NCBI GenBank assembly: GCA_049325415.1
Contig: JBMOLL010000145.1
Coordinates: 1 to 26,135 of the forward strand
Length of the DNA stretch: 26,135 bases
Direction of reading: 5' to 3'
From: JBMOLL01 sp049325415
GTDB lineage: Bacteria > Bacteroidota > Bacteroidia > Bacteroidales > GCA-2748055
Shown: positions 25,090 through 26,135 of the stretch, in pieces
Numbering within the stretch: position 1 is the first letter of the stretch
Layout: each line of letters opens with the position of its first letter
The notes under the pieces: generated by a model
The model's input: the letters and a program-made list of their open reading frames with translations, nothing else
What the model was told of the DNA's origin: nothing
The model's database searches: none
Program-made: the position numbers and the translations under genes

Positions 25090-25121
25090 TTCACTTTGAT
25101 CTCATCTTTTTATCAGGTGAA
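25090..25121. terminator. Weak imperfect hairpin between convergent genes
   Basis: TTCAC at 25090-25094 pairs with GTGAA at 25117-25121, and TGAT with ATCA just inside, leaving bulges. It lies between murQ and the converging lipoprotein gene, where a two-way terminator is expected. The T-run is in the loop rather than after the stem, so the call is weak. Confidence 0.25.
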
Positions 25122-25484
25122 CTATTCATTGGTCCAGAGTATTTCACTAAAAGTAACATAATCCTGGAAGTCAGGGCAGGAAATTATCCCGCCTATACCA
25201 CCCCATTCGCAGATAATTTCGTTGGAACAATTCCGGAAAGTAACCATGTTATCTGCGGGTTGATCAATGAAGGTTTCAATGATAAACCCTTCTTCATCCT
25301 TGTAAATAACTTTCGTGATCCTGCTTTTCACATTGTTTCTCTCTGCAAATAAATATATTTCATGTAACCAGTTAATGTTCTTTAACGGATCTGAAACACC
25401 ACAGAACTCCTCTTTCGGATAATCCGAACAATTGACAAGTAAAATGAGCAATACTAATAAAACGGGCAAAAAACTTTTTTTCAT
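25122..25484 (-). CDS. Small hypothetical lipoprotein
   Basis: A 120-residue protein with a strongly hydrophobic N-terminus (MKKSFLPVLLVLLILLVNC), C19 being the likely lipidated cysteine. The residue before it is N, which is unusual for the -1 lipobox position but seen in some Bacteroidota. The mature part contains C28, C84, C91 and C103 (approximate positions), enough for two disulfides. I do not recognise the family. The DNA here is more AT-rich than the peptidoglycan locus, and the gene runs towards murQ, so it is probably an independent unit. Confidence 0.7.
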   Translation of the reverse strand: MKKSFLPVLLVLLILLVNCSDYPKEEFCGVSDPLKNINWLHEIYLFAERNNVKSRITKVIYKDEEGFIIETFIDQPADNMVTFRNCSNEIICEWGGIGGIISCPDFQDYVTFSEILWTNE

Positions 25485-25633
25485 TTTTTATTAATTGAAT
25501 CCGGATTTAGTATACGATACTCCACTGGCAGAATAAAACATAAAAAAATCAAATATTATTCAGATACCTGAAAGACTCAAAACATATCTCAAATAGCAAA
25601 ACACCATAACCCATTATAAAAAGGAAATATAAA
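25485..25633. other. AT-rich intergenic gap
   Basis: No gene, clear terminator or TAnnTTTG box was found in these 149 bp. Confidence 0.5.
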
Positions 25634-26080
25634 TTACAAATTTGGTCTTGAGAAAAACATGGAAAAATTACCGGGCTCAGATAAAACCAACCGCTGATCT
25701 TCAATTTTACATGACGTCACATTATTGAGTCTGTATAAATAATCCTCCCACTCAGCACCACCGGCACCACAATACATTTCGGTCAGGCTGACATCGTAAA
25801 TCAATATGCCAGTTTTTGATAAATAATACCGGGCACTCCCCGTGTTGCATATGCCATGTAAACTAATGCAGCCTGAGTCAGAAAAGTTTATGAATACGCT
25901 GGTTTCTAAAGAATCAGGAAAGCAGCGAAAAAAAAGATCATTCTGATCATACAACGAATCAAAAGTCCAGAAACCGCCAAGTTCTTCATCACTGACAGGA
26001 TCATGGATTTTTCCACATGAATGAAAGCTGAAGCTGATTATAATAACTGCAGCCATAAAAAACGGTATCAGGTTCTTCAT
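25634..26080 (-). CDS. Lipoprotein with HslJ/META-like domain
   Basis: A 148-residue protein with signal peptide and lipobox SFHSC (C22). The mature part matches the META/HslJ pattern: GFWTFDSL, then FSDSGCISLHGICNTGSARYYLSKTGILIYDVSLTEMYCG in outline (an N-G-x-A-x-Y core, a T/S-x-M-x-C segment), then EWEDYLYRLNNVTSCKIEDQRLVLS. The META family includes heat-inducible outer-membrane lipoproteins; molecular function is unclear. Four or more cysteines suggest disulfides. Its upstream region is cut by the window edge soon after the start, and no firm promoter could be placed. It is adjacent to another small lipoprotein in the same direction but separated by 149 bp. Confidence 0.7.
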   Translation of the reverse strand: MKNLIPFFMAAVIIISFSFHSCGKIHDPVSDEELGGFWTFDSLYDQNDLFFRCFPDSLETSVFINFSDSGCISLHGICNTGSARYYLSKTGILIYDVSLTEMYCGAGGAEWEDYLYRLNNVTSCKIEDQRLVLSEPGNFSMFFSRPNL

Positions 26081-26135
26081 CTATAATCAAATAAATAAAT
26101 CTGGTTTTTAGTATTTAACTCATTAATTATTCAGT

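Noticed and set aside
25485..26135. Possible mobile element, because of the shift to AT-rich sequence
   Set aside because: No transposase, integrase, terminal repeats or tRNA target seen; composition alone is weak evidence.

Overview
The window comes from a Bacteroidota genome, probably Bacteroidales or a close relative. Four things point there: an adjacent SusC/SusD pair, four proteins ending in a type IX secretion (T9SS) C-terminal sorting domain, -7 boxes of the TAnnTTTG type, and A-rich leaders without clear Shine-Dalgarno sites. The gene content centres on peptidoglycan, especially its glycan chains and N-acetylmuramic acid (MurNAc).

Left arm (minus strand, about 1-6245). Five genes read leftwards from a divergent control region: a secreted DigH/YddW-type glycoside hydrolase (GHL10), a two-domain glycosyltransferase, a GalT/HIT-like nucleotidyltransferase or phosphorylase, a double-GNAT acetyltransferase, and a SpoIID/LytB-type protein that runs off the left edge of the window. 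The last four are packed with 1-5 bp spacings or overlaps. None of these four shows a signal peptide, so they look like a cytosolic module.

Divergent control region (6246-6625, 380 bp). It is AT-rich, carries candidate -7 boxes facing both ways, and has repeated TTTGTnnTACA-type sites. The same motif occurs before the glycosyltransferase gene.

Right arm (plus strand, 6626-25062). Nine genes lie in one direction: two DUF4623-like T9SS surface proteins (the second expanded by Ig-like repeats), a strong hairpin terminator, a TolB-like propeller protein, a multidomain T9SS N-acetylmuramoyl-L-alanine amidase, SusC, SusD, a second and much larger T9SS DigH-like hydrolase, a BadF-family amino-sugar kinase (MurK-like), and the MurNAc-6-phosphate etherase MurQ. 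From SusC to MurQ the gaps are 12, 28, 4 and 1 bp.

Proposed joint function (inference): the surface amidase strips stem peptides from peptidoglycan. The T9SS DigH-like enzyme cuts the denuded glycan. SusCD imports the pieces. The periplasmic DigH-like enzyme may trim further. MurK phosphorylates MurNAc and MurQ converts MurNAc-6-P to GlcNAc-6-P plus D-lactate. This would be a polysaccharide-utilisation locus whose substrate is peptidoglycan glycan. No inner-membrane MurNAc transporter, NagZ/NamZ exo-enzyme, or NagA/NagB is in the window.

Right edge (25063-26135). Two small, AT-richer, minus-strand lipoprotein genes (one with an HslJ/META-like domain) converge on murQ and are probably unrelated to the locus. 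No tRNA, rRNA, CRISPR array or insertion sequence was seen.
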